The notes: generated from the letters alone by a model not told the origin. Numbered from the stretch's first letter, positions 6,603 to 16,100 are shown. The stretch: 57,032 bases of DNA from Gammaproteobacteria bacterium (GCA_024644515.1 JAHEHN010000008.1:1-57032), one strand, 5' to 3'. Made by a program: numbers and translations.

Positions 6603-8738
6603 TTAAAGATCAGAGTTTTGCGCCATTACCTGCTGAAACTGGCCGGCCAGAGACAGAGATGGATTTAATTCAAGTGATCGGCGCATTAAGGGAATTGCCT
6701 CGGCCACCAAGCCGTTGTTGAGATAAAAAACCGCCTGGTTGGCAAGAACCGGTGCGAACTCACCAAAATATTCCAGATACTTGTCAAAATAATGCGTCGT
6801 CATGCCATAGTCCTGTAAATTAATCGACATGCTATGCAGCATATTATAGGTGTTTGGATGCTGACTCAGTGAGGATTCGGGGTTCATTTTGAACGAATCA
6901 TAAAGTTGTCTGTATTTTTCAATATCCCCGGCTCTTTGATAAATATCCATCAGGTAGAATTCACTGAAATAGGAATCGTCCATCTGGGACTCAGCCATTT
7001 TCAATGCCCAGTATTCAGCCTGTTCAAAATTCCCTTGTTGTAAGTAGTTTTCTGCAGACATGGTCTGATGTGCCAATGTATCAGGCCAGTAATCTATGAA
7101 AGGTTTGATGATGTTCTGGCTAAATACCCCTCTATTCTGTCCTTTTACTGCCTGATGAATGCTTCTTGTTGCAGTTATATAAACCTGGTTATAAATGGGG
7201 TTTATGGGCTTCCAGATAGTATCGGTTAATTGATTTTTTACAATCCTGTTCAAATCACTCATGTCACGTAGCCAGAGCAGATCATTTACCGTAAAAAAAA
7301 TAAAGACAACTGAGCCAAGGACCAGGGACAACTTGTTAAACCAGGGCTTCAATGAGATGGAAAATGTATTTTCTTCAATATCTTCAGAACCTTTTATTAT
7401 CAATGCAACAAAGAAAGGCATGAGGGTAATAGGCACCGGTAATTGATAGGGGAAACTTAACTGGGAATTAAACATGCTTCCCGTAACAGAAATGACCAGA
7501 AGGGAAAATAACCAGCGTTTACTGCCCTCGCTTCTCAGGATCAATTTATATATCAGCATACACATGGCAATAATTATCATCAGCAAGGCAGCAAGTCCCA
7601 GCATGCCAAGCTCTACTGTGAGTTCGATAACATCATTATGAACCCGTTGCACACCCAGGATCCTGTAGTGCAAGTATTTGCCGTTGTTCGCCGCCTCAAA
7701 AAAATTACCCAAACCCGTACCAAATACGGGGTAGTCCTTGATAATTTCAATAGCGCTGCTCCAGATCAGATAACGCTCGCCGCCAGAATCAATGGCATTG
7801 GCATTAATATTTACTACTATCGAGGATAGCTCGAACATGGCGACTTCCCAGAAGGGATTGAAGCCAGCACTGTTAAAATTAATAAGTAGAAAAAATGCAG
7901 CAAGGGCAAATAAGGAAGCTCTGGTTTTTTCCTTATTCCAGTAAAGCCACTGCTTTCTTTTGTTTTTGTCGGCAAAGATAAAAATGCCAATTAAAACCGC
8001 CTCGAAAGCAGTCGCCATCCAGACAGCGCGGGTTCGGGTGTAAAAGGTGTAGGTCAGTAAAATGCACAGCGCAAAGGCATAGTACCAGGCCTTGCCAGAT
8101 GTAAGCCTTTCCTTGAACAGAAAATATAAAGGCAAGGGTATTGTCAGCACCATTACCTGCCCGGCCATATTGCCATTACCAAATGTGGATGAAGGAGGAG
8201 AGGTTTGGGGGATGCCATTGTAGTTAAATAAATACTGCGCTATGCCAATTAAGGCGGTTATTAATCCCCCCAAAATTGCCATGTTGATTATGGTGTCAAG
8301 ATTTTTCTCATTTTGGGAAATGTTTACCCCAAAGAGAAACATGGCAAAACCGACATACCATTTGTTCCATTTATAAACCCAGAAATCAGGATTGTGTGCC
8401 CAAAGAATTGACAGGGTACCTGCCAGAAAGAGCAGGCCAAAGCATATTCGAGTAGGGGAAAACGTGAGGCTTAAGTCCGATTGCTTTTTCTGCATCCACA
8501 GCCAGAGGAGCAACAGGCCCGACACATAAATTTGCGAAGCATAGGATTTCAATTCCATTGGTGTCGCCACCGGGGGGAACGTCCATGCACCAACCACGCA
8601 AATTAGTGGAATAGTAAGGGCTATCCAAAATACCGGGATTTCAGGTTTTCTTCTGACTATAGCGCTTGCAACAGCAGAATTACCGGATCCTGACGTGTTG
8701 GTATTTTTGTTTCTGTTTTTTTTGTTCTTTTTAGCCAT
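6603..8738 (-). CDS. O-antigen ligase/polymerase-family membrane protein with C-terminal TPR-like region
   Basis: A protein of about 711 residues from the ATG at 8738. A Lys/Asn-rich cytoplasmic start (MAKKNKKNRNK) leads into about a dozen transmembrane segments up to roughly residue 480. The motif RVHNDVIELTVELGMLG in the large periplasmic loop is typical of Wzy_C proteins (WaaL, Wzy and PglL relatives), which transfer lipid-linked glycans to lipid A, polymers or protein. The last 200 residues form helical, TPR-like repeats. Which acceptor it uses cannot be told, and no other glycan genes are nearby. A GTG at 8819 would add 27 residues; the ATG is preferred because the added part resembles no family N-terminus. 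Confidence 0.8.
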   Translation of the reverse strand: MAKKNKKNRNKNTNTSGSGNSAVASAIVRRKPEIPVFWIALTIPLICVVGAWTFPPVATPMELKSYASQIYVSGLLLLWLWMQKKQSDLSLTFSPTRICFGLLFLAGTLSILWAHNPDFWVYKWNKWYVGFAMFLFGVNISQNEKNLDTIINMAILGGLITALIGIAQYLFNYNGIPQTSPPSSTFGNGNMAGQVMVLTIPLPLYFLFKERLTSGKAWYYAFALCILLTYTFYTRTRAVWMATAFEAVLIGIFIFADKNKRKQWLYWNKEKTRASLFALAAFFLLINFNSAGFNPFWEVAMFELSSIVVNINANAIDSGGERYLIWSSAIEIIKDYPVFGTGLGNFFEAANNGKYLHYRILGVQRVHNDVIELTVELGMLGLAALLMIIIAMCMLIYKLILRSEGSKRWLFSLLVISVTGSMFNSQLSFPYQLPVPITLMPFFVALIIKGSEDIEENTFSISLKPWFNKLSLVLGSVVFIFFTVNDLLWLRDMSDLNRIVKNQLTDTIWKPINPIYNQVYITATRSIHQAVKGQNRGVFSQNIIKPFIDYWPDTLAHQTMSAENYLQQGNFEQAEYWALKMAESQMDDSYFSEFYLMDIYQRAGDIEKYRQLYDSFKMNPESSLSQHPNTYNMLHSMSINLQDYGMTTHYFDKYLEYFGEFAPVLANQAVFYLNNGLVAEAIPLMRRSLELNPSLSLAGQFQQVMAQNSDL

Positions 8739-8944
8739 TGGGTGAATGACATGTCTGCAGATAATTTGAGGTGTTGAATTATAGCGTTTGATCTCAACTT
8801 TCGCATGTGGAATCTTCACTAATAATAGACATCCTGATGAAAGGCTTTTATTCTCTGTGGATATAACAAAAGGCCGATAGATTTACAGGGCTTGAAGGTC
8901 GTTTTTTTAGTGTTGGTCTTATTCGTGTATTTTCAGGGGAAAGC

Positions 8945-9778
8945 ATGCAATTCAAAAGTTTTCAAAAGATATCAGTATTACTGCTCTCGCTTTTTTTGTC
9001 CTCGAGTATCCTGGCACAGACTGCAGACGAACGCAGAGAACAATTAAGCCGCATGATTCCGCAACATCCGGGACAGCTGGGTGCTCTCGCACCGGAAAAT
9101 CTGGCCAAGGAGCGTCCGGCGCCAGCTTTTGATCTCACCGGCACCTGGTTTGTAGATCTCAGTGAAGGTTTTTCCAACTTCATGTATGGCCCCCCTTACC
9201 CCGAATTTATTGGTCAGGCAAAGCTGGATTTTGAAGAAGGTCAGCGAGCCAGAGCGGAAGGTCGTCCTTTTCGGGATGCTATCGGTCAGTGTTTTCCTGC
9301 CGGCATCCCCATGATAATGACCCGTGTATGGCCCATTGCCATGATCCAGTTACCGACCGTGATTTATATGGTGTCAAATTTTAATAACAGCTTCAGACAA
9401 ATATTCCTTGATGGACGCGATTATTCTGATCCTGATCTCGTCATTTACTCCTACAACGGTGAGTCTATTGGTCACTGGGAAGGTGATGAACTAGTTGTGA
9501 ATTCTCGTTATATTGAAACCTATAATCACTTTATAGATACCGGTATTCCGATTTCTGAAGATTTTCGTATGCAGGAAAGAATGCGACTTCTGGAAAATGG
9601 CGAAGTACTGGAAATTGAACATATCATGACAGACCCCAATGGCTGGAAAGGGGAATGGCGCAATACCAAACGCTGGTTAAGGGTTGATTACACGGATATT
9701 GGCGAGGTTGAATGTCTGCCAGATCTTAATGACAATCTGCCGAGTACGCAGGCCGGTCAGGATGGTTTGACAAGGTAA
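8945..9778 (+). CDS. Exported protein of unknown function, partner of the DUF6152 gene
   Basis: A 277-residue protein with a clear Sec signal peptide (1-24, ending SSILA/QT) and an AGGGGA ribosome binding site. The mature part contains FDLTGTWFVD near residue 63 and the stretch GHWEGDELVV followed by ERMRLLENG and DPNGW. This pattern recurs in uncharacterised exported proteins that sit beside DUF6152 genes. No catalytic motif is recognised. It is followed after 52 bases by the DUF6152 gene in the same direction, so the two probably form an operon. A periplasmic location is inferred from the signal peptide; function is unknown. Confidence 0.8.
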   Translation: MQFKSFQKISVLLLSLFLSSSILAQTADERREQLSRMIPQHPGQLGALAPENLAKERPAPAFDLTGTWFVDLSEGFSNFMYGPPYPEFIGQAKLDFEEGQRARAEGRPFRDAIGQCFPAGIPMIMTRVWPIAMIQLPTVIYMVSNFNNSFRQIFLDGRDYSDPDLVIYSYNGESIGHWEGDELVVNSRYIETYNHFIDTGIPISEDFRMQERMRLLENGEVLEIEHIMTDPNGWKGEWRNTKRWLRVDYTDIGEVECLPDLNDNLPSTQAGQDGLTR

Positions 9779-9830
9779 ACCATAGTCAGAAAAGTACTTT
9801 AGTTAATATATTTTGCATCAGGAACAGGAA

Positions 9831-10262
9831 ATGAAATCACTAAAATATTTACATAATGTTGTGTACTCCAGCGCCGCGGCGCTGGCTTTGCTTGCTGTAC
9901 CCGTGACTGCACATCACTCCACCGCGGCATTTGATAGCGAAATCGTGGTAAAGATCGAAGGCGAAGTGACTCAGGTCAGATGGATAAATCCCCATGCCTC
10001 TTTCAAACTTGAGGGAACAGTGGAAGGTGCGCCAGACGGCCTTTGGACAATAGAAATGACCGCTCCCAATGTACTCATTAATCAGGGGTGGAAGCGCAGC
10101 TCCGTTAGTCCTGGCGAAAAGGTGACAGTATTTGCCAACCCTCTGCGAAATGCGATCACCCTCAATGATGGCAGCCAGGGGGGTTTGTATGTTGGTGTGA
10201 TATTGCAAGATGGATCAACATTGGGTCGCACCGACGGTGAGGGAGAAGGGTCCGACAGATAA
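9831..10262 (+). CDS. DUF6152 family exported protein
   Basis: A 143-residue protein with a signal peptide ending VTA/HHS, so the mature protein begins with two histidines. HHSTAAFD, the central VTQVRWINPHASF and a C-terminal LRNAITLNDGSQGG block are typical of DUF6152. The histidine-rich mature N-terminus could bind metal, which is inference. The ATG at 9831 is chosen because AGGAA sits just upstream; an earlier TTG at 9813 would spoil the signal peptide. The function of the family is unknown, and it pairs here with the gene at 8945. Confidence 0.85.
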   Translation: MKSLKYLHNVVYSSAAALALLAVPVTAHHSTAAFDSEIVVKIEGEVTQVRWINPHASFKLEGTVEGAPDGLWTIEMTAPNVLINQGWKRSSVSPGEKVTVFANPLRNAITLNDGSQGGLYVGVILQDGSTLGRTDGEGEGSDR

Positions 10263-10295
10263 TAAAATAAACAGTTCCTGATAATTTCAGGGCAT

Positions 10296-10325
10296 AAAAA
10301 AAACGCCACTATTGTGGCGCTTTTT
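10296..10325. terminator. Bidirectional terminator between the DUF6152 gene and amtB
   Basis: CGCCAC (10304-10309) and GTGGCG (10314-10319) enclose TATT, with an A-run on the left and a T-run on the right. It would stop transcription from both sides of this convergent pair. Confidence 0.85.
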
Positions 10326-10351
10326 GTTTGAGCTTGTTTTAACCGGAGAAT

Positions 10352-11620
10352 CTAGTTCTGGCTAACAAACTCTGGATAGGCTTCCATACCGCATTCGGCA
10401 AGGTCAACACCTTCGTACTCTTCTTCTTCAGAGACTCGGATACCCATGATTGCCTTGATAATAAACCAGGTAATCAGGCTGGTAACAAAGACCCAGACGA
10501 AGATAGTAAGCAGGCCAACAAGCTGTCCACCTACAGAGGCTCCACCTGTTACACACACTACCATTACGCCGAATATACCAACGGTACCATGAACAGAAAG
10601 GGCGCCAACCGGATCATCAATCTTGATCTTGTCAAAGAACAGGATGCTGAAGACTACGATCACGCCACCAACCAGACCAACGATAGTAGACATCAGGGGA
10701 CCAGGAGAAGCCGGATCTGCAGTGATGGCAACCAGGCCAGCCAGAGCGCCATTAAGAACCATGGACAGGTCAGCTTTACCGAACAGGATGCGCGCAACAA
10801 TCAGGGCGCCAATCAGGCCGCCAGCTGCCGCAGCATTGGTGTTCAGGAATACGTTAGCAACTTCGTTGGCAACACCGATACCACCCAGTTTCAGAGTAGA
10901 TCCGCCGTTGAAACCGAACCATCCCATCCAGAGGATGAAGGTACCCAGTGTAGCCAGTGGCAGGTTTGCACCTGGGATCGGATGCACAGAACCGTCTGCG
11001 CCATACTTGCCTTTACGTGGGCCGAGCAGTAACACGCCAGCCAGAGCTGCAGCAGCACCAGCCAGATGCACGATGCCTGAACCGGCATAGTCGGCATAAT
11101 CCAGTGCATAAATACCAAATACAGAATCACCGTTCCAGGTCCAGCTACCTTCCATTGGGTAGATTAAACCGGTCATGACAATTGCAAAAGTAAGGAATGC
11201 CCAGAGCTTCATGCGTTCAGCAACCGCACCTGATACAATCGACATGGCTGTAGCAACAAACACAACCTGGAAGAAAAAGTCAGAGGCACCTGCATACTCG
11301 CCCATGTCAGCGAATCCGGCTTCGTTGGAAGCTTCGAGGATTGCGGCAACGGCAGCATCGTCCATTTGTGCAACAGTTGTTACTCCACTTAGGAAATAAC
11401 CACCGTCATACATGATCTCGTAACCGCAGATCAGATACATGGTGCAGGCAATGGCAAACAATGCCACGTTCTTGGTTAGAATTTCAGTGGTGTTCTTGGC
11501 TCGGACCAGACCAGCTTCAAGCATTGCGAATCCGGCAGCCATCCACATAACGAGAGCACCCGATACCAGAAAGTAAAAGGTGTCCATTGCGTACTGTAGT
11601 TCAAAAATTTCATTTTGCAT
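10352..11620 (-). CDS. amtB: Ammonium transporter AmtB
   Basis: A 422-residue Amt/MEP/Rh channel with about eleven transmembrane segments that conducts ammonium across the inner membrane. It lacks a cleavable signal peptide. Family stretches include MLEAGLVRAKNTTEILTKN, the GSGIVHLAGAAAALAG segment with the first pore His, and SVHGTVGIFG with the second. The cytoplasmic tail has the conserved RVSEEEEYEGVD where PII proteins dock. AGGAGG lies just upstream of the ATG. It follows glnK by 41 bases in the same direction, the classical glnK-amtB operon, so GlnK is expected to gate this channel. Confidence 0.95.
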   Translation of the reverse strand: MQNEIFELQYAMDTFYFLVSGALVMWMAAGFAMLEAGLVRAKNTTEILTKNVALFAIACTMYLICGYEIMYDGGYFLSGVTTVAQMDDAAVAAILEASNEAGFADMGEYAGASDFFFQVVFVATAMSIVSGAVAERMKLWAFLTFAIVMTGLIYPMEGSWTWNGDSVFGIYALDYADYAGSGIVHLAGAAAALAGVLLLGPRKGKYGADGSVHPIPGANLPLATLGTFILWMGWFGFNGGSTLKLGGIGVANEVANVFLNTNAAAAGGLIGALIVARILFGKADLSMVLNGALAGLVAITADPASPGPLMSTIVGLVGGVIVVFSILFFDKIKIDDPVGALSVHGTVGIFGVMVVCVTGGASVGGQLVGLLTIFVWVFVTSLITWFIIKAIMGIRVSEEEEYEGVDLAECGMEAYPEFVSQN

Positions 11621-11661
11621 ACTTAGCCCTCCTGAAAGCTCAGTATAATTTTCTAATTAAA

Positions 11662-12009
<348 letters not shown>

Positions 12010-12102
12010 CTAGTACATCGTTCGGGCTATTTACCTGATCTCAATTACAAGCAGGCATAGCCGGGAAAAGTCTCACAGTCCAAAATCAACTGAATAAGTC
12101 AG

Positions 12103-12118
12103 AGCAAAAACTTCGCCA
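12103..12118 (-). promoter_or_regulatory. Candidate sigma-54 promoter of glnK-amtB
   Basis: On the minus strand the sequence reads TGGCGA-AGTTT-TTGCT. TGGC and TTGCT match the -24 and -12 boxes and GG and GC are exactly ten bases apart. It predicts a start near 12092 and a leader of about 92 bases before glnK. An NtrC-like dyad lies about 230 bp further upstream. Confidence 0.6.
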
Positions 12119-12309
12119 GTGAGCAGATATGTTGCTTTTGGCATGTCCAGTTCTGAGTTTCTAATTTCGAAGCCAGAGGTAATGAGATGAAGCGTTCATC
12201 ACCAAAAAGCCGCGATAAACCTAACGTAGCAATCGCCATGCCAAAAATAAAAAACACATTATAATCAAATAGTTATTGTTATGAGTGCTATCCTCCCCAG
12301 TGAATTGGA

Positions 12310-12642
12310 AGGCGCTCGCACCAATAGAGTGCACAAAAGTCATTATTTGCACCCATACACGGCTTATACCGGTATGAGTAAGTACAGCCTTTCCTGAGCA
12401 GGTTCAGGGAAAGCATGCTTGAGTATTGTGTTATGAGGGTACTTGGGGTTTTCATAATTGAAGGCCTGAAAAGCCCGATTCTTGGAAAAGCGGCTAAAAT
12501 ACCAGCGTAATATGAGCTCAAACCAGGAAAGATATAGAGCATAAGCTTTAACAAAACAGCACCTTGCAAGCTCTGTCCCATGCTGACTTGGTCTTGTCTC
12601 CCATAGGCATTTCTTTTATGCTCCCTGTTGGTGCGAGCGCCT
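12310..12642. repeat. Inverted 34-bp arms enclosing 265 non-coding bases (MITE-like or paired enhancer)
   Basis: The left arm (12310-12343) and the reverse complement of the right arm (12609-12642) match at 28 of 34 positions, with the first 15 bases, AGGCGCTCGCACCAA, identical. The interior has no credible gene. That is the shape of a miniature inverted-repeat element, but no target-site duplication is seen next to the arms. Each arm also contains an NtrC-like dyad: GCACC-AATAG-AGTGC (left) and GCACC-AACAG-GGAGC (right, on the minus strand). The arms may therefore be enhancers for the diverging glnK and amt genes. Confidence 0.5.
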
Positions 12643-12720
12643 CAAAAAAGGTCTGATTTAAAAAAACCGTTCCAGGCTTGGCCAAAATAAAAAAATACAA
12701 TAATTCTTTAAGGGGGTGTC

Positions 12721-14019
12721 ATGTTTCAAAAATCACTAGCCAGGGGCTTGAGTGTATTCCTGCTGCTATTAATCCCAACAATTTCCATGGCTCAGGAAAT
12801 TGATGGTGCAGATACTGCCTGGATAATGACATCCACGGCCTTGGTCCTTTTTATGACCATCCCCGGCCTTTCACTTTTTTATGGTGGCCTGGTTCGTGTT
12901 CGTAATGTGCTTTCAGTATTGATGCAATGTTTCTCAATCACCTGTGTGGCTTCCCTGGTGTGGCTAATATTAGGTTACAGTCTTGCCTTTAGCGAAGGTA
13001 ATGGTTTTATTGGTGGATTTAGCAATATTCTTTTTGCCAATGTGCACGAAGAAACGACTTCAGGCACTATTCCGGAATCACTTTTCGCGCTCTTTCAAAT
13101 GACTTTTGCCGTTATAACGCCTGCCCTGATTTTTGGTGGCTTTGCTGAGCGTGTTAAATACAGCGGTGTTATGTTGTTCAGTGTGCTTTGGCTGTTACTG
13201 GTGTACGCCCCAATAACACATTGGGTGTGGGCTGAGGGTGGCTGGCTTTTTGAAATGGGCTTGCTGGATTTTGCTGGAGGTACGGTAGTTCACATAACTG
13301 CCGGTGTGGCTTCCCTGGTGTGCGCAGTGGTTATCGGTTCCCGTAGCGGGTTTGGCAAGACGCCAATGCCACCGCATAATATGACAATGACGGTAACCGG
13401 TGCCGGCATGCTCTGGGTGGGCTGGTTTGGATTTAATGGCGGTAGTGCGCTGGCTGCAGATGGCAATGCGTCCATGGCAATGCTGGTTACACATATTTCT
13501 GCAGCGGCCGGTTCATTGTCCTGGATATTGATGGAGAGAATTAAGTACGGCAAGGCCTCCGTTCTTGGTGTGGTAACAGGAATGGTTGCAGGCTTGGGTA
13601 CGATCACGCCGGCTTCCGGATTTGTTGGTCCCGGCGGGGCGCTGATTATTGGCCTTACTGCAGGTGTGGTCTGTTTCTTCGCCACCCAGCTGATAAAGAA
13701 TACATTCAAAATTGATGATTCACTGGATGTCTTTCCTGTTCATGGTGTTGGAGGCATTCTGGGAACCTTTCTGGCGGGAATATTTGCCTCTGCGGGTCTG
13801 GGTATATTAAGTGGGCAGGGATATGCTGAAGGCATGACGATGGGAAGTCAGTTGGTAGTGCAGCTTACCGGTATTACTGCTACGCTGATTTACACTGCAG
13901 TATTAACCTACATTGTTTTGAAGATAGTGATTGGACTTACCGGATTGCGTGTCACTGAAGAAGAAGAATCTGTCGGTCTGGATATCGTCCTGCATGATGA
14001 ACGGGGTTATGACATGTAA
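12721..14019 (+). CDS. amt: Ammonium transporter with cleavable signal peptide (second Amt)
   Basis: A 432-residue Amt-family channel distinct from the AmtB at 10352. It begins with a signal peptide (1-24, ending ISMA/QE), as E. coli AmtB precursors do, and has about eleven membrane segments. Family landmarks are SLFYGGLVRVRNVLSVLMQ, FGGFAERVKY, a pore His in GGTVVHITAGVAS and a second in FPVHGVGGILGT, and the PII-docking tail GLRVTEEEESVGLD. AGGGGG lies directly before the ATG. It diverges from glnK, with a 720-base spacer. Two unlike transporters next to one PII protein suggest different affinities or conditions, which is inference. Confidence 0.95.
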   Translation: MFQKSLARGLSVFLLLLIPTISMAQEIDGADTAWIMTSTALVLFMTIPGLSLFYGGLVRVRNVLSVLMQCFSITCVASLVWLILGYSLAFSEGNGFIGGFSNILFANVHEETTSGTIPESLFALFQMTFAVITPALIFGGFAERVKYSGVMLFSVLWLLLVYAPITHWVWAEGGWLFEMGLLDFAGGTVVHITAGVASLVCAVVIGSRSGFGKTPMPPHNMTMTVTGAGMLWVGWFGFNGGSALAADGNASMAMLVTHISAAAGSLSWILMERIKYGKASVLGVVTGMVAGLGTITPASGFVGPGGALIIGLTAGVVCFFATQLIKNTFKIDDSLDVFPVHGVGGILGTFLAGIFASAGLGILSGQGYAEGMTMGSQLVVQLTGITATLIYTAVLTYIVLKIVIGLTGLRVTEEEESVGLDIVLHDERGYDM

Positions 14020-14056
14020 AGCGACTGTTGGCTTAACGGCCAGCATATAACAGCAT

Positions 14057-14091
14057 AAAATCCGGACAGCCTGGCTTTCCGGATTTTTTTT
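14057..14091 (+). terminator. Intrinsic terminator after amt
   Basis: AAAATCCGG (14057-14065) pairs with CCGGATTTT (14079-14087), followed by more T residues. It separates amt from birA. Confidence 0.85.
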
Positions 14092-14130
14092 GCGAGATAC
14101 TTCCAGCTTTTCACGAGACATTTCAAAACT

Positions 14131-15144
14131 ATGACCACGACTGGTTCATTGCTTCCATTAATAGGTATTCTCTCTGATGGGAGGTTTCACTCGGGCTCTG
14201 AACTTGGAAGACAGCTTGGTATAAGCCGATCGGCAATCTGGAAAAACATCTGCAAGTTCGCCGAGCTGGGTCTGGAAGTCCATGCTGTGCGCGGAAAGGG
14301 CTATAAGCTCAAATACCCGTTAACCCTTCTGGAGTCATCAAGGATTTATGCTGGAATACCTGATGGCACCAGGAGTTCCATTTTGCAGCTGGAAATACTC
14401 GATACTATTGATTCCACCAACAGCCATGCCATGCGTTTGATCCAGCAAGGCAAACTATCTCTGCAACCGGGACAATATTCCATTCATCTGGCCGAGCAGC
14501 AAAGTGATGGAAAAGGCAGGCGAGGGCGCCAGTGGATAAGTCCTTTTGGGCAGAATATATATCTCACTATGGTGCGCCTGATTGATACCGGTGTGATAGC
14601 AACGGAAGGCCTTACTCTGGCGGTTGGATTGGCCATCATCCGTGCCCTCAGGGAGCTGAAGGTTCCAGGGATGGGCGTTAAGTGGCCTAATGACATTCTT
14701 GTTGAAGGCAGGAAGCTGGCCGGCATATTGCTGGAAATCAGTGGTGATATTTCAGGTATCTGCCAGTTAACCATTGGTGTCGGCATTAATGTCAGAAACC
14801 AGCCTGAGTCCATGGAGCAGGTCAGCCAGCCCTGGACTGATTTGTATCAGGTGACAGGAAAAGCCATGAATCGAAACCTTCTGGTGAGTCAGGTGGTGTG
14901 CCATATAATGTCCGCTCTTAAAGAATTTGAGAATAATGGATTAAAGAGTTTTATTGCCGAGTGGCAGGATAATGATGTTATGAAAGATCAGCAGGTTGAA
15001 CTGGTGACGACTCGATCCAGTGTGCAGGGTATTGCCAGAGGAATCTCTGAAACAGGTGCGTTATTGCTGGAAACAAGCCAGGGCATGCAAGTGATTAATG
15101 GAGGTGAAGTGAGCCTCAGGAAGTCGGCCTTAAATGATTCTTGA
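14131..15144 (+). CDS. birA: Biotin ligase / biotin operon repressor BirA
   Basis: A 337-residue bifunctional protein that makes biotinyl-AMP, loads biotin on acetyl-CoA carboxylase carrier protein, and represses biotin genes. The N-terminal winged helix (about 5-60, SGSELGRQLGISRSAIWKNI) indicates the repressor-type enzyme. The catalytic domain shows GKGRRGRQW, VKWPNDI and GRKLAGILLEI, and a small C-terminal SH3-like domain follows. It overlaps coaX by 11 bases, so the two are translationally coupled. The birA-coaX-SPOR-tRNA-tuf order is the same as in Pseudomonas. Confidence 0.96.
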   Translation: MTTTGSLLPLIGILSDGRFHSGSELGRQLGISRSAIWKNICKFAELGLEVHAVRGKGYKLKYPLTLLESSRIYAGIPDGTRSSILQLEILDTIDSTNSHAMRLIQQGKLSLQPGQYSIHLAEQQSDGKGRRGRQWISPFGQNIYLTMVRLIDTGVIATEGLTLAVGLAIIRALRELKVPGMGVKWPNDILVEGRKLAGILLEISGDISGICQLTIGVGINVRNQPESMEQVSQPWTDLYQVTGKAMNRNLLVSQVVCHIMSALKEFENNGLKSFIAEWQDNDVMKDQQVELVTTRSSVQGIARGISETGALLLETSQGMQVINGGEVSLRKSALNDS

Positions 15145-15934
15145 AATAGATGCTGGCAACAGCAGAATAAAGTGGCGCGTTATAGATGCTCATCAACAGG
15201 CAGTCATCGCAGGCAATGCAACAAATACCCGGCTATTAGCTGAAGCAGACGCTGGCTTTCCTATGCTGGATAAAGTGTTTTCCAGTTTGCGCAGCCAGCC
15301 AGGGAATAGCTTGACCAGGGCGCGTGTGTCCTCAGTCAGGGGTGCTGGCTTCCAGGACATGCTGTCAGATTGGTTGCGGGAAAAATGGCATCTTGAGGCG
15401 GAATTTGCGGTGGTAGAAGATTGCTGTGGCGGGGTTACTAATTCCTATACGGATATTACTAGCATGGGGGTGGACCGCTGGCTGGCCATGCTCGCAGCCT
15501 ATAAAAGAGCTCAGGAGGCATGTTGTATTCTTGATTGTGGCAGTGCCGCCACCTTTGACTGGCTTGATGCAGACGGACTCCATCAGGGCGGATATATAGT
15601 CCCTGGTTTGTATTTGATGCAGGAGAGTCTGGCTCGAAAAACGCCGGCGCTGAAAATTTCTTTTGAACAGTGGACCTCTCCAGTTCCCGGCAATAGCACC
15701 CAGGCAGCGATTACCAGTGGAATCGTGGCTATGCTCACAGGGTTTGCTGATCGTTGCTACCTGGAGAGTAAAACCGGGGCAGATGAAAAGGCAGGGAAAA
15801 TTCCTGATAAGGAAAATAATCCGCAATGGTTTCTTACCGGGGGCGATGCCGAGCTATTGAGCAAGCATCTTCGCTGGCCACATGTGGTTGAAAAAGATCT
15901 GGTGCTGGAAGGCCTGGCTATCGCCTTGCCATAA
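15134..15934 (+). CDS. coaX: Type III pantothenate kinase
   Basis: A 266-residue ASKHA-fold kinase that phosphorylates pantothenate, the first step of coenzyme A synthesis. It shows the phosphate-binding DAGNSRIKWR at residues 6-15, GVDRWLAML, DCGSAATFDW with the metal-binding Asp, GGYIVPG, and TGGDAELL near the end. The residues around 215-225 (KTGADEKAGKIPDKENN) form a charged insertion not typical of short homologues. It overlaps the 3' end of birA by 11 bases. Type III enzymes are insensitive to CoA feedback and do not use the pantothenate antimetabolites that type I accepts, as known for the family. Confidence 0.95.
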   Translation: MILEIDAGNSRIKWRVIDAHQQAVIAGNATNTRLLAEADAGFPMLDKVFSSLRSQPGNSLTRARVSSVRGAGFQDMLSDWLREKWHLEAEFAVVEDCCGGVTNSYTDITSMGVDRWLAMLAAYKRAQEACCILDCGSAATFDWLDADGLHQGGYIVPGLYLMQESLARKTPALKISFEQWTSPVPGNSTQAAITSGIVAMLTGFADRCYLESKTGADEKAGKIPDKENNPQWFLTGGDAELLSKHLRWPHVVEKDLVLEGLAIALP

Positions 15935-16100
15935 TGAGCATTGATTTTTGCAGCCGGTTGCTTTCAAGACGCGTTTATCTTGTTTTCACTTCTTTCTTTT
16001 TACTTCTTTATATAGCTGTAAGAAAAAAATATCCGCGCAAGGCAATTATAATGGCTATATATGGTATGGATAAAACACCTGGTTCAATATAAAACAAAGT

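Noticed and set aside
10589..11399. Several frames on the plus strand inside amtB
   Set aside because: They are antisense to a well-conserved membrane protein and share its codon periodicity.
12401..12416. Rightward sigma-54 promoter for the second amt
   Set aside because: GG-N10-GC spacing exists but both boxes fit poorly (AGGTTC and AAGCA).
12288..12581. A 97-codon frame on the minus strand between glnK and amt
   Set aside because: It runs across the left inverted arm, has no ribosome binding site and shows no family features; the region is better explained as regulatory or repeat DNA.
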